NCBI GenBank assembly: GCA_002361175.1
Contig: DESG01000071.1
Span: 1 to 44,277 of the forward strand
Source of the DNA: Lachnoclostridium sp. UBA3320
GTDB taxonomy: Bacteria > Bacillota > Clostridia > Lachnospirales > Lachnospiraceae
Direction of reading: 5' to 3'
DNA: 44,277 nt
Shown piece after piece: positions 34,303 to 42,829 of the stretch. Numbering within the stretch: the stretch's first letter is position 1; every line of letters begins with the position of its first letter. The notes below the pieces were generated by a model that saw only the letters and a list, made by a program, of their open reading frames with translations, did no database searches and was not told where the DNA came from. Made by a program: the position numbers and the translations under genes.

Positions 34303-36603
34303 ATGCTAGATGCAAGAAAAAATTGGATCAGACCAAAGAATGGCATCGTAAAAGATAAACCTATGCGAATGCTTTTCCGCAGGACTTTTTATTTTGACGA
34401 AATACCAGAGACGGCACAGCTTATGGTTTCGGCGGATTCCAGATATAAACTGTACGTAAACGGACAACTTGTGGAAGCTGGTCCATGTAAAGGAGACAGT
34501 GAAGTCTGGTATTATGACGAGTTAGAACTGGCTTCTTATCTTCGGACAGGAAAGAATGTAATTGCAGTGGAAGTGCTTGCATTCCCGAACGAACATGGAA
34601 ACGGCAGCTTTAGTATTTTCCGCACAGGACATCCAGGGCTGTTTGTGTCAGGAAAGGCTGAGAGTCGTCATATAGCGATTGACCTGTCTGCGGACGAGCA
34701 ATGGAAGGGATGTATCGATCCTGACTTTTCTATTATCAAAGAGTCAGACATTTTTGCGCCTTTGCAGATGATAGAAGAGAGAAAGGCTCATCCAGAGATA
34801 ATTCAGTGGAAGCTGACAGATTATGATGATTCATATTGGGAAAATGCGGTCTATGATACAGAGCTTAGTGCTGAATTTAGTCCAGGAAACTTAAGCGGTC
34901 GGGTTATACCATTTCTTTATCGAAAACATAAGCAGTTTGTTGGTGTCAGGTCAGTTCAGACAGAGATTGAAAAGGCTGAACTGGAACTATTTTTGAAAGG
35001 CAGTCATTCAGTTACTGTCGAGAAAAATCAGAAAATGATTATAGAGCTTAATGCGGGGGAAGAAGAAACTGGATATCTATATCTTAAAATAGCTGGCGGG
35101 AAAGGAAGCTGTGTAAAGATTCTTACTTCGGAAGGGTACGTACAGGAGGGATTTCAGGGAGACCTTAAAGTACCGTTCAAAAAAGACCGTCTTGATACTG
35201 AGTGTGGACATCTTCATGGATTTACAGATACTTATGCTCCAGCAGGGAACGGAACACATGATAAGCCAGAGGAATACGCCCCGTTTTGGTTCCGAACTTT
35301 CCGCTTTGTACGTTTGGAGGTGGAAACAAAAGAGGAACCGATGACATTATTATCTTTTGATTATGAGGAAACAGGATATCCGTTAGAGGTCAAAACCAGA
35401 GCATCGGCGGACGACCCAGATTTTGAAGCAATCTGGGACATTTCCGAAAGGTCGCTTAGAAGATGTATGCATGAGACTTATGAGGACTGCCCATTTTACG
35501 AACAACTTCAGTATGTAATGGATTCCAGAACGCAGATTCTTTATACCTATACGGTATCTGGTGATGACAGACTTGCCAGAAAGTGCATGGATGATTTTCG
35601 GCGTTCACAGCGGTGCGACGGTCTGACAAATTCCAGCCATCCGAATTATGAGTCAAACGTAATTCCAAGCTTTTCTATCTACTATATTCTTATGGTATAT
35701 GACCATATGATGTATTTCGGAGATAAGGAACTGCTCCGAGAACATCTGCCCCATATCGACCGTGTACTCCAGTTTTTTCATAAACATCTGACAAGGCATG
35801 GATATTTGGACAAAATCGGCGGCTTGAACGGACGTGCAAGGTTTTGGTCTTTTATTGACTGGGCGGCGGAATGGAAAGAGACTTCCGGAATTCCACCTGC
35901 AACGCTGCAAGGACCGATTACGATGGAGAGTCTTTTATACATCTATGGGCTGCAGGCGGCGGCAAAAATCGCTTCTTATCTTGATTTTACGGACTTATCT
36001 GACAGCTACTGCACAGAGGCAAAAAATGTGCAAAATGCGGTAAAGAAGTTTATGACAGGGAAGAAAGGTATGCTGACGGATGGCCCAGGGATTGAAGAAT
36101 ACTCGCAGCATGTCCAAGTTTTTGCCGTTCTGACAGGAACGCTTGACCATGAGGAAGGAAAGAAAGTGCTCCTTGAAACCATAGAGAATAAAGAAACGTA
36201 TCCCCAGTGCTCCGTTGCCATGGCATTTTACCTGTACCGAGCGCTTGAAGAGACAGGATTATATGAATATACACAAGAATATTGGGGAATCTGGAGACGT
36301 ATGCTTGCAAAACACAGTACCACCTGCATTGAAGACGAGATTCAGGAACGCTCTGACTGCCATGCGTGGGGAGCTCTAATTCTGTATGAACTGCCGTCAG
36401 TAATTCTGGGAGTCAGACCAGAAGAACCAGGATATAAAACAATCGGAATCCGTCCACAACCAGGATATCTAAATGAGGCCGAAGGTGACCTCCTGACACC
36501 AGCGGGAAAAATCCATGTGCATTGGATAAAGGATAAAGAAGGTAAGCTGGATCTTACATATGATGCACCAAAGGATGCAGCGGTAGTAATAGAGAAATCA
36601 TAA
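34303..36603 (+). CDS. GH78-type alpha-L-rhamnosidase
   Basis: 766 residues without signal peptide, so cytoplasmic. An N-terminal carbohydrate-binding-like beta domain (RRTFYFDEIPETAQLMVSAD split, YKLYVNGQLVEAGPCKGD) is followed by a beta region and then an (alpha/alpha)6 barrel (about 370-690). The motif YEDCPFYEQLQYVMDSR near residue 390-406 resembles the GH78 catalytic acid region. A C-terminal beta domain carries GIRPQPG. It would remove L-rhamnose from glycosides. The start is the ATG at 34303 with GGGAGG seven bases upstream; the annotated in-frame ATG at 34288 overlaps that site. The MFS symporter gene follows after about 30 bases. Exact substrate unknown. Confidence 0.8.
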   Translation: MLDARKNWIRPKNGIVKDKPMRMLFRRTFYFDEIPETAQLMVSADSRYKLYVNGQLVEAGPCKGDSEVWYYDELELASYLRTGKNVIAVEVLAFPNEHGNGSFSIFRTGHPGLFVSGKAESRHIAIDLSADEQWKGCIDPDFSIIKESDIFAPLQMIEERKAHPEIIQWKLTDYDDSYWENAVYDTELSAEFSPGNLSGRVIPFLYRKHKQFVGVRSVQTEIEKAELELFLKGSHSVTVEKNQKMIIELNAGEEETGYLYLKIAGGKGSCVKILTSEGYVQEGFQGDLKVPFKKDRLDTECGHLHGFTDTYAPAGNGTHDKPEEYAPFWFRTFRFVRLEVETKEEPMTLLSFDYEETGYPLEVKTRASADDPDFEAIWDISERSLRRCMHETYEDCPFYEQLQYVMDSRTQILYTYTVSGDDRLARKCMDDFRRSQRCDGLTNSSHPNYESNVIPSFSIYYILMVYDHMMYFGDKELLREHLPHIDRVLQFFHKHLTRHGYLDKIGGLNGRARFWSFIDWAAEWKETSGIPPATLQGPITMESLLYIYGLQAAAKIASYLDFTDLSDSYCTEAKNVQNAVKKFMTGKKGMLTDGPGIEEYSQHVQVFAVLTGTLDHEEGKKVLLETIENKETYPQCSVAMAFYLYRALEETGLYEYTQEYWGIWRRMLAKHSTTCIEDEIQERSDCHAWGALILYELPSVILGVRPEEPGYKTIGIRPQPGYLNEAEGDLLTPAGKIHVHWIKDKEGKLDLTYDAPKDAAVVIEKS

Positions 36604-36632
36604 ATATTTAAATAAGAAATGGAGGATATGAA

Positions 36633-38039
36633 ATGAAACAAGCAACAAAAAAGAAAATGTCAATGCTGCAGATTGTTGGTTACGGAAGCGGCTGTCTTGG
36701 AGCAAATCTGATGAATAATACGGTATCATCTTTTATTAGCTTCTATTACACAGAAGTCGCTGGACTTCCGATTGCGGTGGTGGGAATTATCCTGCTGGCA
36801 TGTCGGCTTCTGGACGGAGTGTCTGACCTAGTTATGGGTGCGGTCGTGGAACGCACTTATACCAGAGAAGGAAAAGCACGTCCATGGGTGAAGCGTATGG
36901 CAATCCCATTTGGATTGTCTATATTCCTGATGTTTTTATCACCCTCTTTTGGCATGACGGGAAAGATTATTTGGGCGGTCTGCACATACATTGCAGGTAT
37001 TGCAATTATCTATACAGCAGTTATGGTTCCGTATAATACGCTATCCGCAGTTTCTACGGAAGACGTAGATGAGAGAACAAAGCTTGTTACCGCAAGAAAT
37101 ATGTTCGGTTTTGTAGGTCCGTTAGTAATCGGAGCCATTTCGATGCCCGTTGTAAACTTTCTGGGTTCTGGGCAGTTTGCATGGTCTGTGCTGACAGGGG
37201 TATATGGCGTACTTGGTGCACTCTGCTATCTATGGGTATATTTTAGCGTCAAAGAAGTAGGTGCAGAGGAAAGATATGAAGAATATTTGCAAAACAAAAA
37301 TAAACAACAGAATCCTATAGAGAAAAAAGAGCAGAGAAACCTCTTAGATGACCTTAAAGCGCTAATCCAAAACAAATACTGGCTGATTGTACTGTTTATC
37401 CAACTGGTCATATTCTTTAACTATGGTGTAAAAGCTGGATATCAGACATACTATACAAAATATGCCCTTGGAGATACAAACTTTTATTCGTTCCTGTCCT
37501 CCTGTGGCATGATCCCGAATATCGCAATCTGTTTTATGATTCCTTGGCTTTCTAAAAAGTTTGGGAAGAGAAGAATCTCTGTGGTCGGCTGTTTCCTTGC
37601 AATCTTAGGCGGCATTGTTATGGCATTTAATCCAGTGAACCGTACCCTGATCCTGATATCTACGCTTTTAAACTGTGCTGGGATGGCTCCAATCTGTAAT
37701 TGTGCGTTTGCTATGCTTGGCGATACAGCGATTTATAGCGAGTGGAAGTCGGGCGTCAGGAATGAAGGGCTGTTGTTCTCAGCGGAATCCTTTGCGGAAA
37801 AAGTGGGAGGAGCGCTTGGTGGCGCTGCAGTAGCTTTTGCTTTAAGCCTTGGTGGATTTGTGGGAAATGCAGCAGTACAGACAGAATCAGCAATGGCGGT
37901 CATGACAGGCCTTATGGTATGGTTCCCAGTAGCCGTAGCAATTATCTGCATCATAGCTCTTCTCTTCTATGATCTTGACGGAAAGTATGATACTCTTTTT
38001 GCAGAGGTTATGGAGAGACGCAATAAAGCTGAAAAATAA
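36633..38039 (+). CDS. GPH/MFS-type sugar:cation symporter
   Basis: 468 residues with about twelve membrane helices, typical of the glycoside-pentoside-hexuronide (GPH) cation symporters. The first helix region has VGYGSGCLGANLMNN, the second loop RLLDGVSDLVMGAVVERT with the conserved acidic residues of the cation site. A central cytoplasmic loop rich in Lys/Glu (about 205-235) separates the halves. It would bring an oligosaccharide or glycoside into the cell with Na+ or H+. GGAGG lies seven bases before the ATG. It is co-transcribed with the GH78 gene, and the AraC gene converges on it from 24 bases beyond its stop. The likely substrate is the glycoside cut by GH78. Confidence 0.88.
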   Translation: MKQATKKKMSMLQIVGYGSGCLGANLMNNTVSSFISFYYTEVAGLPIAVVGIILLACRLLDGVSDLVMGAVVERTYTREGKARPWVKRMAIPFGLSIFLMFLSPSFGMTGKIIWAVCTYIAGIAIIYTAVMVPYNTLSAVSTEDVDERTKLVTARNMFGFVGPLVIGAISMPVVNFLGSGQFAWSVLTGVYGVLGALCYLWVYFSVKEVGAEERYEEYLQNKNKQQNPIEKKEQRNLLDDLKALIQNKYWLIVLFIQLVIFFNYGVKAGYQTYYTKYALGDTNFYSFLSSCGMIPNIAICFMIPWLSKKFGKRRISVVGCFLAILGGIVMAFNPVNRTLILISTLLNCAGMAPICNCAFAMLGDTAIYSEWKSGVRNEGLLFSAESFAEKVGGALGGAAVAFALSLGGFVGNAAVQTESAMAVMTGLMVWFPVAVAIICIIALLFYDLDGKYDTLFAEVMERRNKAEK

Positions 38040-38063
38040 ACGATTCGCTAAACTGGTGAGGTT

Positions 38064-39116
38064 TTATGATATGGAAGTTCTGTGCTGATTACGGTAATCA
38101 ATTGGTGTTGTTCCATAATATTTTCGGAAAGTCCGAATAAAGTGTTCCTGATTTTGATATCCGCAGACAATGGAGATATCTTTGATTTTAAGCGTTGTAT
38201 TCAGAAGATAATCTTGTGCAGCCTGCATTCTTTTCTCCAATATATACCTGCTGAAATTAAAACCTGTCAGCTCTTTTAAAAGAGAGGACATATGCTGCGG
38301 TGTATAGTGGAACTTATCAGCCAGCTCCTGAAGGGAGATATGCTGATAGTTTTCTTCTATATACTGCAGGATTCCATAATTGATCCCATCCTGTTTTCGA
38401 TGTATTTGCGGCAGCTCGCAGGTGCTTTCATAGTTGCGGAGCAGAACACCCAGAAAAAGGAGAAGCTCAGTATCCATCATATAAATGTAATAAGGCTTTT
38501 TTTCCAGAGACTCCTGACATATGCTCAATACAATATCCATAATAGAGGGATTTCCATTTGTATGGAAAATCACATAGTCATTTACACTGTTATAGTATAC
38601 ATTTCCCATAAAGACCTTAGATAAGACATTATCCCCATGAAGCTGTGAGAGACAGATATTTTTGAAATGCTTTTCGGGAATCAGCAGATTTACCAATATG
38701 GTATAATTCTGTATATCTACTAGATGGCTTACCATAGGTGGAATCAGGCAAATATCGCCGCTGTGCATTTGGAGACGCTTAGAATTAATCTGCTGCATAA
38801 ATTCGCCTTCTATGCACACCTGCAATTCAAAAAAGTCATGCCGATGCATAGTACCAGGCGTATATCTGTCATGTTGGACAATCATATAGTGTTGTCCAGG
38901 CGCATGGCAGAAGAATATATCGGAGGAAAAAGTATTATTATCCAGATCTGGTATCTGCGGAAGATGGAGTCCTGTGTTCTTTTCAGCATCGGTTACAGGA
39001 ACCTCTAGCGACTGATTGACAGGTTCCATATTTTGGGCGTCCTGCCTGCGGTTACGGTGAAGAAGTTCCCATGGGGTGTAATCATGCAAGGTTTTCATAA
39101 GTTCGTCTCTAGTCAT
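38064..39116 (-). CDS. AraC-family transcriptional regulator with cupin domain
   Basis: 350 residues: an N-terminal cupin sensor (about 75-180) with DRYTPGTMHRHDFFELQ and GDICLIPPMVSH, and a C-terminal AraC double HTH (about 250-345) with LQELADKFHYTPQHMSSLLK and ISIVCGYQNQEHFIRTFRKY. The start is the ATG at 39116 with AAAGGA eight bases upstream; the longer frame upstream starts in the divergent promoter region. It sits between the transporter gene and the GH30 gene, with the GH30 gene divergent at 150 bases. It most likely activates the glycoside genes when bound to sugar. The cupin has HRH residues typical of ligand-sensing members. Confidence 0.92.
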   Translation of the reverse strand: MTRDELMKTLHDYTPWELLHRNRRQDAQNMEPVNQSLEVPVTDAEKNTGLHLPQIPDLDNNTFSSDIFFCHAPGQHYMIVQHDRYTPGTMHRHDFFELQVCIEGEFMQQINSKRLQMHSGDICLIPPMVSHLVDIQNYTILVNLLIPEKHFKNICLSQLHGDNVLSKVFMGNVYYNSVNDYVIFHTNGNPSIMDIVLSICQESLEKKPYYIYMMDTELLLFLGVLLRNYESTCELPQIHRKQDGINYGILQYIEENYQHISLQELADKFHYTPQHMSSLLKELTGFNFSRYILEKRMQAAQDYLLNTTLKIKDISIVCGYQNQEHFIRTFRKYYGTTPIDYRNQHRTSIS

Positions 39117-39266
39117 GGATTTATTCCTTTCTACTTTATATGATTCTAAAAGTGTACCACAAAAATGTGCAAAATAAAATGATATAAAATCAAAAATAAT
39201 GATATACATTTGAGATTGAGAATGTTAAAATGTGTATATATTAAAAAAGAAGGAGTGCGGAAAATT

Positions 39267-40610
39267 ATGATACTCAAATATTATACAGACATGGCAGGTG
39301 CTGGCTACGATAATAAATTTTACCAGACAGTGCAGTTTCATGATGACGTGGCTGAAATTGAGACACAGGTTATCAATTTATATCCAGAACTGACATATGA
39401 AGTTTTTGAGGGATTTGGCGGTGCGGTAACAGAGGCATCTGGTTATGTATACTCCCTTATGAATGAAAATCAAAAAAAGCAGTTGGTTGAAACCTATTTT
39501 TCAGAAGATGAAATGAATTACAGGTTAGTCCGTGTTCATATGGATAGTTGCGATTTTTGTCTAAATACGTATGAAGCTATGTCGGATTCGCAGGATTCAG
39601 AGTTTAAAAGCTTCAGTTTTGAAAGGACAGAAAAATATATTATGCCGTTGCTTGAGGATATTAAAAAAGTGACGGGAGACAGGCTTAATCTTATGCTGAC
39701 GCCTTGGTCTCCACCAGCATTTATGAAAACAAACGGCGAACGCAGGAAAGGCGGAAGATTAAAACCAGAATACCGAAAAATGTGGGCTGAATATATTTGC
39801 CGATATATTCGAGAATTTAAAGATAGGGGATATCATATTCAAAGAATTTCAATCCAAAATGAACCGAATGCAGTACAAACATGGGATTCTTGTCTGTTTA
39901 GTGCAGAAGAGGAAAAAGTATTCTTGCGAGATTATATGTATCCAGCTATGAAGGAACATGGTTATGAGGATATCGAAATCTTCATATGGGATCATAACAA
40001 AGAGAGGGTTTTTGAACGTGTCAGGGACATGATAGATGACAGTACAAGCCATATGGTAACTGGCGCAGCGTTTCACTGGTACAGCGGTGACCATTTTGAA
40101 GCTTTGGAACTGGTGCGTAAACATTATCCAAATATGAAAATGATACTATCGGAAAGCTGTCTAGAATATCGTCTGTTTGATGAAAAAAGTATTGATGATA
40201 CTATCGGCAAACTAGGCCATGAAATTATCGGTGACCTGAATCATGGAATATGTGCGTTTTATGATTGGAATCTTTTGCTTGATGAAAAGGGCGGACCTAA
40301 TTATGTGGGAAATTATTGCCATGCGCCGTTTTTATATAATACGGAAACAAAAGAGCTAATTCCTCAGAAAATCCAGAAACAATATTATTATTTTTCCCAT
40401 AATATCGTGCCTGGCTCTGTCAGAATCGCAGCCACAAAATATACAGAACAGATTGATGTGACAGCATATCTTACGCCAGAAAACAAAATCGCAGTCATAT
40501 TATTGAACAAAAGTGATAATCCACTCCCAATTAACTTCCGAATACAGGGAAAAGTTGCGGAAGTAATCCTTTTAGGAAAAGCAGTGGCAAGCTGCATGAT
40601 TGAGTTATAA
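39267..40610 (+). CDS. GH30 family glycoside hydrolase
   Basis: 447 residues without signal peptide. A (beta/alpha)8 barrel carries EGFGGAVTEASGYV near 47, the acid/base Glu in SIQNEPNAVQTWDS near 195-205, and the nucleophile Glu in LSESCLEYR near 296. A C-terminal beta domain follows (YYYFSHNIVPGSVRI, AVILLNKSD). The pattern is that of GH30 (beta-glucosylceramidase/beta-1,6-glucanase/beta-xylosidase), but the specificity cannot be read from sequence. The ATG at 39267 is preceded by GGAG eleven bases upstream. Divergent from the AraC gene and likely under its control, it would work after GH78 in trimming an imported glycoside. Confidence 0.9.
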   Translation: MILKYYTDMAGAGYDNKFYQTVQFHDDVAEIETQVINLYPELTYEVFEGFGGAVTEASGYVYSLMNENQKKQLVETYFSEDEMNYRLVRVHMDSCDFCLNTYEAMSDSQDSEFKSFSFERTEKYIMPLLEDIKKVTGDRLNLMLTPWSPPAFMKTNGERRKGGRLKPEYRKMWAEYICRYIREFKDRGYHIQRISIQNEPNAVQTWDSCLFSAEEEKVFLRDYMYPAMKEHGYEDIEIFIWDHNKERVFERVRDMIDDSTSHMVTGAAFHWYSGDHFEALELVRKHYPNMKMILSESCLEYRLFDEKSIDDTIGKLGHEIIGDLNHGICAFYDWNLLLDEKGGPNYVGNYCHAPFLYNTETKELIPQKIQKQYYYFSHNIVPGSVRIAATKYTEQIDVTAYLTPENKIAVILLNKSDNPLPINFRIQGKVAEVILLGKAVASCMIEL

Positions 40611-40627
40611 AAATTTCTCATTTACAA

Positions 40628-40845
40628 ATGCTGAAGCCCGAACTCTATGTGATTTTTACAGGAAACAAAGAGTGGAAATCCGATAAAATATTTTTGTCAA
40701 AAGAATTTTTTAACGAACAGACTAAACAGTATGGAATCACACAAAAGGTAGTTATGGAAGCGATTCGCATATGCAAGGAAAGAATGTTTAAAAAGAATAT
40801 TTGCTTGATAATCAAGACCTCGCAAACCCCTATGCTTTAGCATAG
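40628..40845 (+). pseudogene. Fragment of an Rpn-family (PD-(D/E)XK) recombination-promoting nuclease
   Basis: The first frame reads MLKPELYVIFTGNKEW, SKEFF, then directly NEQTKQYGITQKVVMEAIRICKE. In intact Rpn-type transposase/nuclease proteins the SKEFF and FNEQ parts are separated by tens of residues, so an internal deletion is evident. After KERMF the coding sense continues in another frame as KEYLLDNQDLANPYALA, so there is also a frameshift. No N-terminal nuclease motif remains. It is a relic of a protein that is multi-copy in gut Clostridia. Confidence 0.75.
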
Positions 40846-40851
40846 AGGGTT
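40825..40851. repeat. Hairpin at the end of the Rpn fragment
   Basis: AACCCCTATGC (40825-40835), loop TTTA, and GCATAGAGGGTT (40840-40851) form an 11-base stem with one bulged A. No T-run follows on the plus strand. It covers the stop codon of the fragment. Confidence 0.45.
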
Positions 40852-41238
40852 AAGGGGCAAAAAGTAAGCAACCTAAGTTGCGTAAATTTTTCTCAGATTA
40901 AACTTGAAAAGTATTAGATAAATCTATTATTTATATTAAACAATAATTGATGCATAAATAATGGGAGAAGTTAATACTTATAAATCGAATAGTCATAATA
41001 GATATCTGTTATAGTTTCATCTGATGTAAGTGTTTTTGGAGAGAACATACTTTGTTTTCAGATGGATATTTTCTTGCGAGTATAGGGTTACTATTCACAG
41101 AATAAACGCATGAATGAATATGAAAATATATTTCAATAAAAACTGTGCAAATTTACTAACACACTTTTTCAGAATTTTTCCCATTAGTCAACAGAAATAG
41201 TGTATACTATGTTTAAAATTATCAAAATTACGTAGGAA

Positions 41239-41358
41239 ATGGTAAATAATACAGATATGCCAAAGAGAGATACCAAGCTTCAGAAATTGTCAAAAACTAT
41301 CCATATTACAGTAGAAGAACTGAGGGGACTCGAGATAGAAGGTATAGACATCTCCTGA
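41239..41358 (+). pseudogene. Second half of an XRE-type HTH (relic)
   Basis: 39 codons reading MVNNTDMPKRDTKLQKLSKT, then IHITVEELRGLE and IDIS. The PKRDTKLQKLSK...ITVEEL pattern is the end of a typical XRE HTH domain, whose first three helices are missing. A TATACT -10-like box lies about 35 bases upstream. Probably a truncated regulator. Confidence 0.5.
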
Positions 41359-41582
41359 AAGATATTGTAAGAATTGTATTCTTTGCCGTTCTTGCACGGA
41401 TCATATCTTCATTCTCAAATGTCTCGTTGCAGCACGGCTCACTGCACTGGAACAGTCCATAATCACCCTGTGTATAAAACAGCCTCTTTTTGTCAAAACC
41501 GGCTTTCTGAAAACAGTGGTCAACATTTGTTGCCTGTGGTTCAGAATATGTTTAGTTTATTGCGCAAATAATGCACACCAGT

Positions 41583-41622
41583 AAAATAAAAAAACCAATA
41601 GAATCTGCAAAGAAACTACTGG
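41583..41622 (-). terminator. Intrinsic terminator on the minus strand downstream of the CheW gene
   Basis: On the minus strand CCAGTAG (41616-41622) pairs with CTATTGG (41595-41601) over seven bases with one G-T pair and a 14-base loop. It is followed directly by TTTTTTTATTTT. Confidence 0.55.
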
Positions 41623-41839
41623 CTTTCCTTTACTGTTCGTATCTATTGTTCTATCAAAATCTGCCGAAGCGGTCTGCTGTCTTACCACCATCCCATAGTC
41701 GGTAGTTTATCCCTTTTAAAAACAGAAATTGATGCTATATCTGCCTATATTTCTGCATATTCCACACATTAACACACCTTTAAACTTAACACATATCCCG
41801 CTATATATTCCATGTCCGATCAAAAATTTCAAATACTAC

Positions 41840-42292
41840 TTATTCGTTACCCAGCTCATCAAATAACTGAACCAGATCAATCATCAGAACCAGCCTGACG
41901 TCTAAATCAATAATCTGATGAAAATATCTTGTTGTTGGATTCTGTAGTAATGGCGGAACAACATTCAAGTGTGTGTACGCGACATTATAATATTTATCTA
42001 TCTTATCAACTGGCAGAGCTATCATCTTTTGATTAAAACTGACAACCATAAAGTATGAAATGTTTGTCAAATCTAATGCTTTCAATTGCATTTTTTTATA
42101 CAGATTTACGATTGGAATCATATCACCATCATGATTTAATATTCCAGTAATATCTGGAGAATGCATAACCGGAATCATTGTCATATCAGTATTTTTTAAA
42201 ATTACTTTTATTTTTTCTAGCTCTATCCCAAAATATACTGTACCAATTTGAATAACAATAATTTTCAAAAATGCTTCCTTTTTTATTGCCAT
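41840..42292 (-). CDS. CheW-like domain protein
   Basis: 150 residues forming one CheW domain: FLKIIVIQIGTVYFGIELEK at the start, then IPVMHSPDITGILNHDGDMIP (quoted core ITGILNHDGDMIPIVNL), YFMVVSFNQKMIALPVDKI and a C-terminal helix LVLMIDLVQLFDEL. CheW couples chemoreceptors to CheA. No other chemotaxis gene is in the window, so this one either serves a distant cluster or a non-motility receptor. The start at 42292 is chosen because GGGAG lies eight bases upstream. The gene is flanked on both sides by degraded genes but is itself intact. Confidence 0.85.
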   Translation of the reverse strand: MAIKKEAFLKIIVIQIGTVYFGIELEKIKVILKNTDMTMIPVMHSPDITGILNHDGDMIPIVNLYKKMQLKALDLTNISYFMVVSFNQKMIALPVDKIDKYYNVAYTHLNVVPPLLQNPTTRYFHQIIDLDVRLVLMIDLVQLFDELGNE

Positions 42293-42349
42293 TCCATTAT
42301 CTCCCATACAATTTTTACTATCTTGTGCAATCAGTTGGATTTCAAGACA

Positions 42350-42829
42350 TTATACTTTTATATAGTTTCTCTGCTTTATCCGATAGACAATCATTGCAAA
42401 GAGCATACCGCAAAATTCAACAATCGGTTGGACTAGCATAAGCCCATGCAAAGGGAATATGTGATCCATAGCAAACATAAGGGGAATGTCTATAACACCC
42501 TTTCGCAAAAGTGAAAGGATAAAGGCTTCTTTTGCTGCGCCAGTGCCTTGAAAAACAGCGACTAGAATAAATGTAAGAGCCATAAAAGGAACTGCTATAG
42601 ACCGTAGGCGGATAAATGCCGAACCAAAAGCGACTGTTTCAGTATCCCGGATAAATACCTCTACAATAAATGGGGCAAATGCTTCGTATAAAACAACGAA
42701 TATGAGGGCAAGAAGAAGCGCAAGCACACTTGAAAATCGGACAGTCTGTTTCATTCGCTCCCATTTTCCGGCAGCATAACTATATGCAATAAGCGGAAGA
42801 ACTCCTGTTGATATTCCTAAAATTACCTG
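42350..42829 (-). pseudogene. MATE-family transporter, C-terminal third only
   Basis: The minus strand encodes about 160 codons matching the end of MATE efflux proteins: GVLPLIAYSYAAGKWERMK, then helices with FIRLRSIAVPFMALTF, FQGTGAAKEAFILSLLRKG and a C-terminal helix pair. The frame stays open upstream of the first ATG (42754) to about 42829. There it meets the truncated GDPD gene, so the first two thirds of the transporter are missing. No start or ribosome site is present at the junction. Confidence 0.8.

Larger units (their letters stand above)
40852..41839. other. Gene-poor region with coding relics
   Basis: About 1 kb without an intact gene. It holds a weak GCAAC/GTTGC hairpin at 40868-40881, a half HTH on the plus strand (41239-41358, listed separately), and a stop-free minus-strand stretch (41306-41551) reading Cys-rich residues such as GDYGLFQCSEPCCNETF. 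A short minus-strand segment near 41650-41710 reads GINYRLWDGGKTADRF before a stop, and a minus-strand terminator lies at 41583-41622. None of the minus-strand pieces has a start codon and ribosome site, and I do not recognise their parents. Confidence 0.5.

Noticed and set aside
36633..37411. Long antisense frames opposite the MFS and GH78 genes (for example 36342-36641 and 37226-37411, minus)
   Set aside because: No ribosome site or family match; they mirror the codon pattern of the real genes on the other strand.
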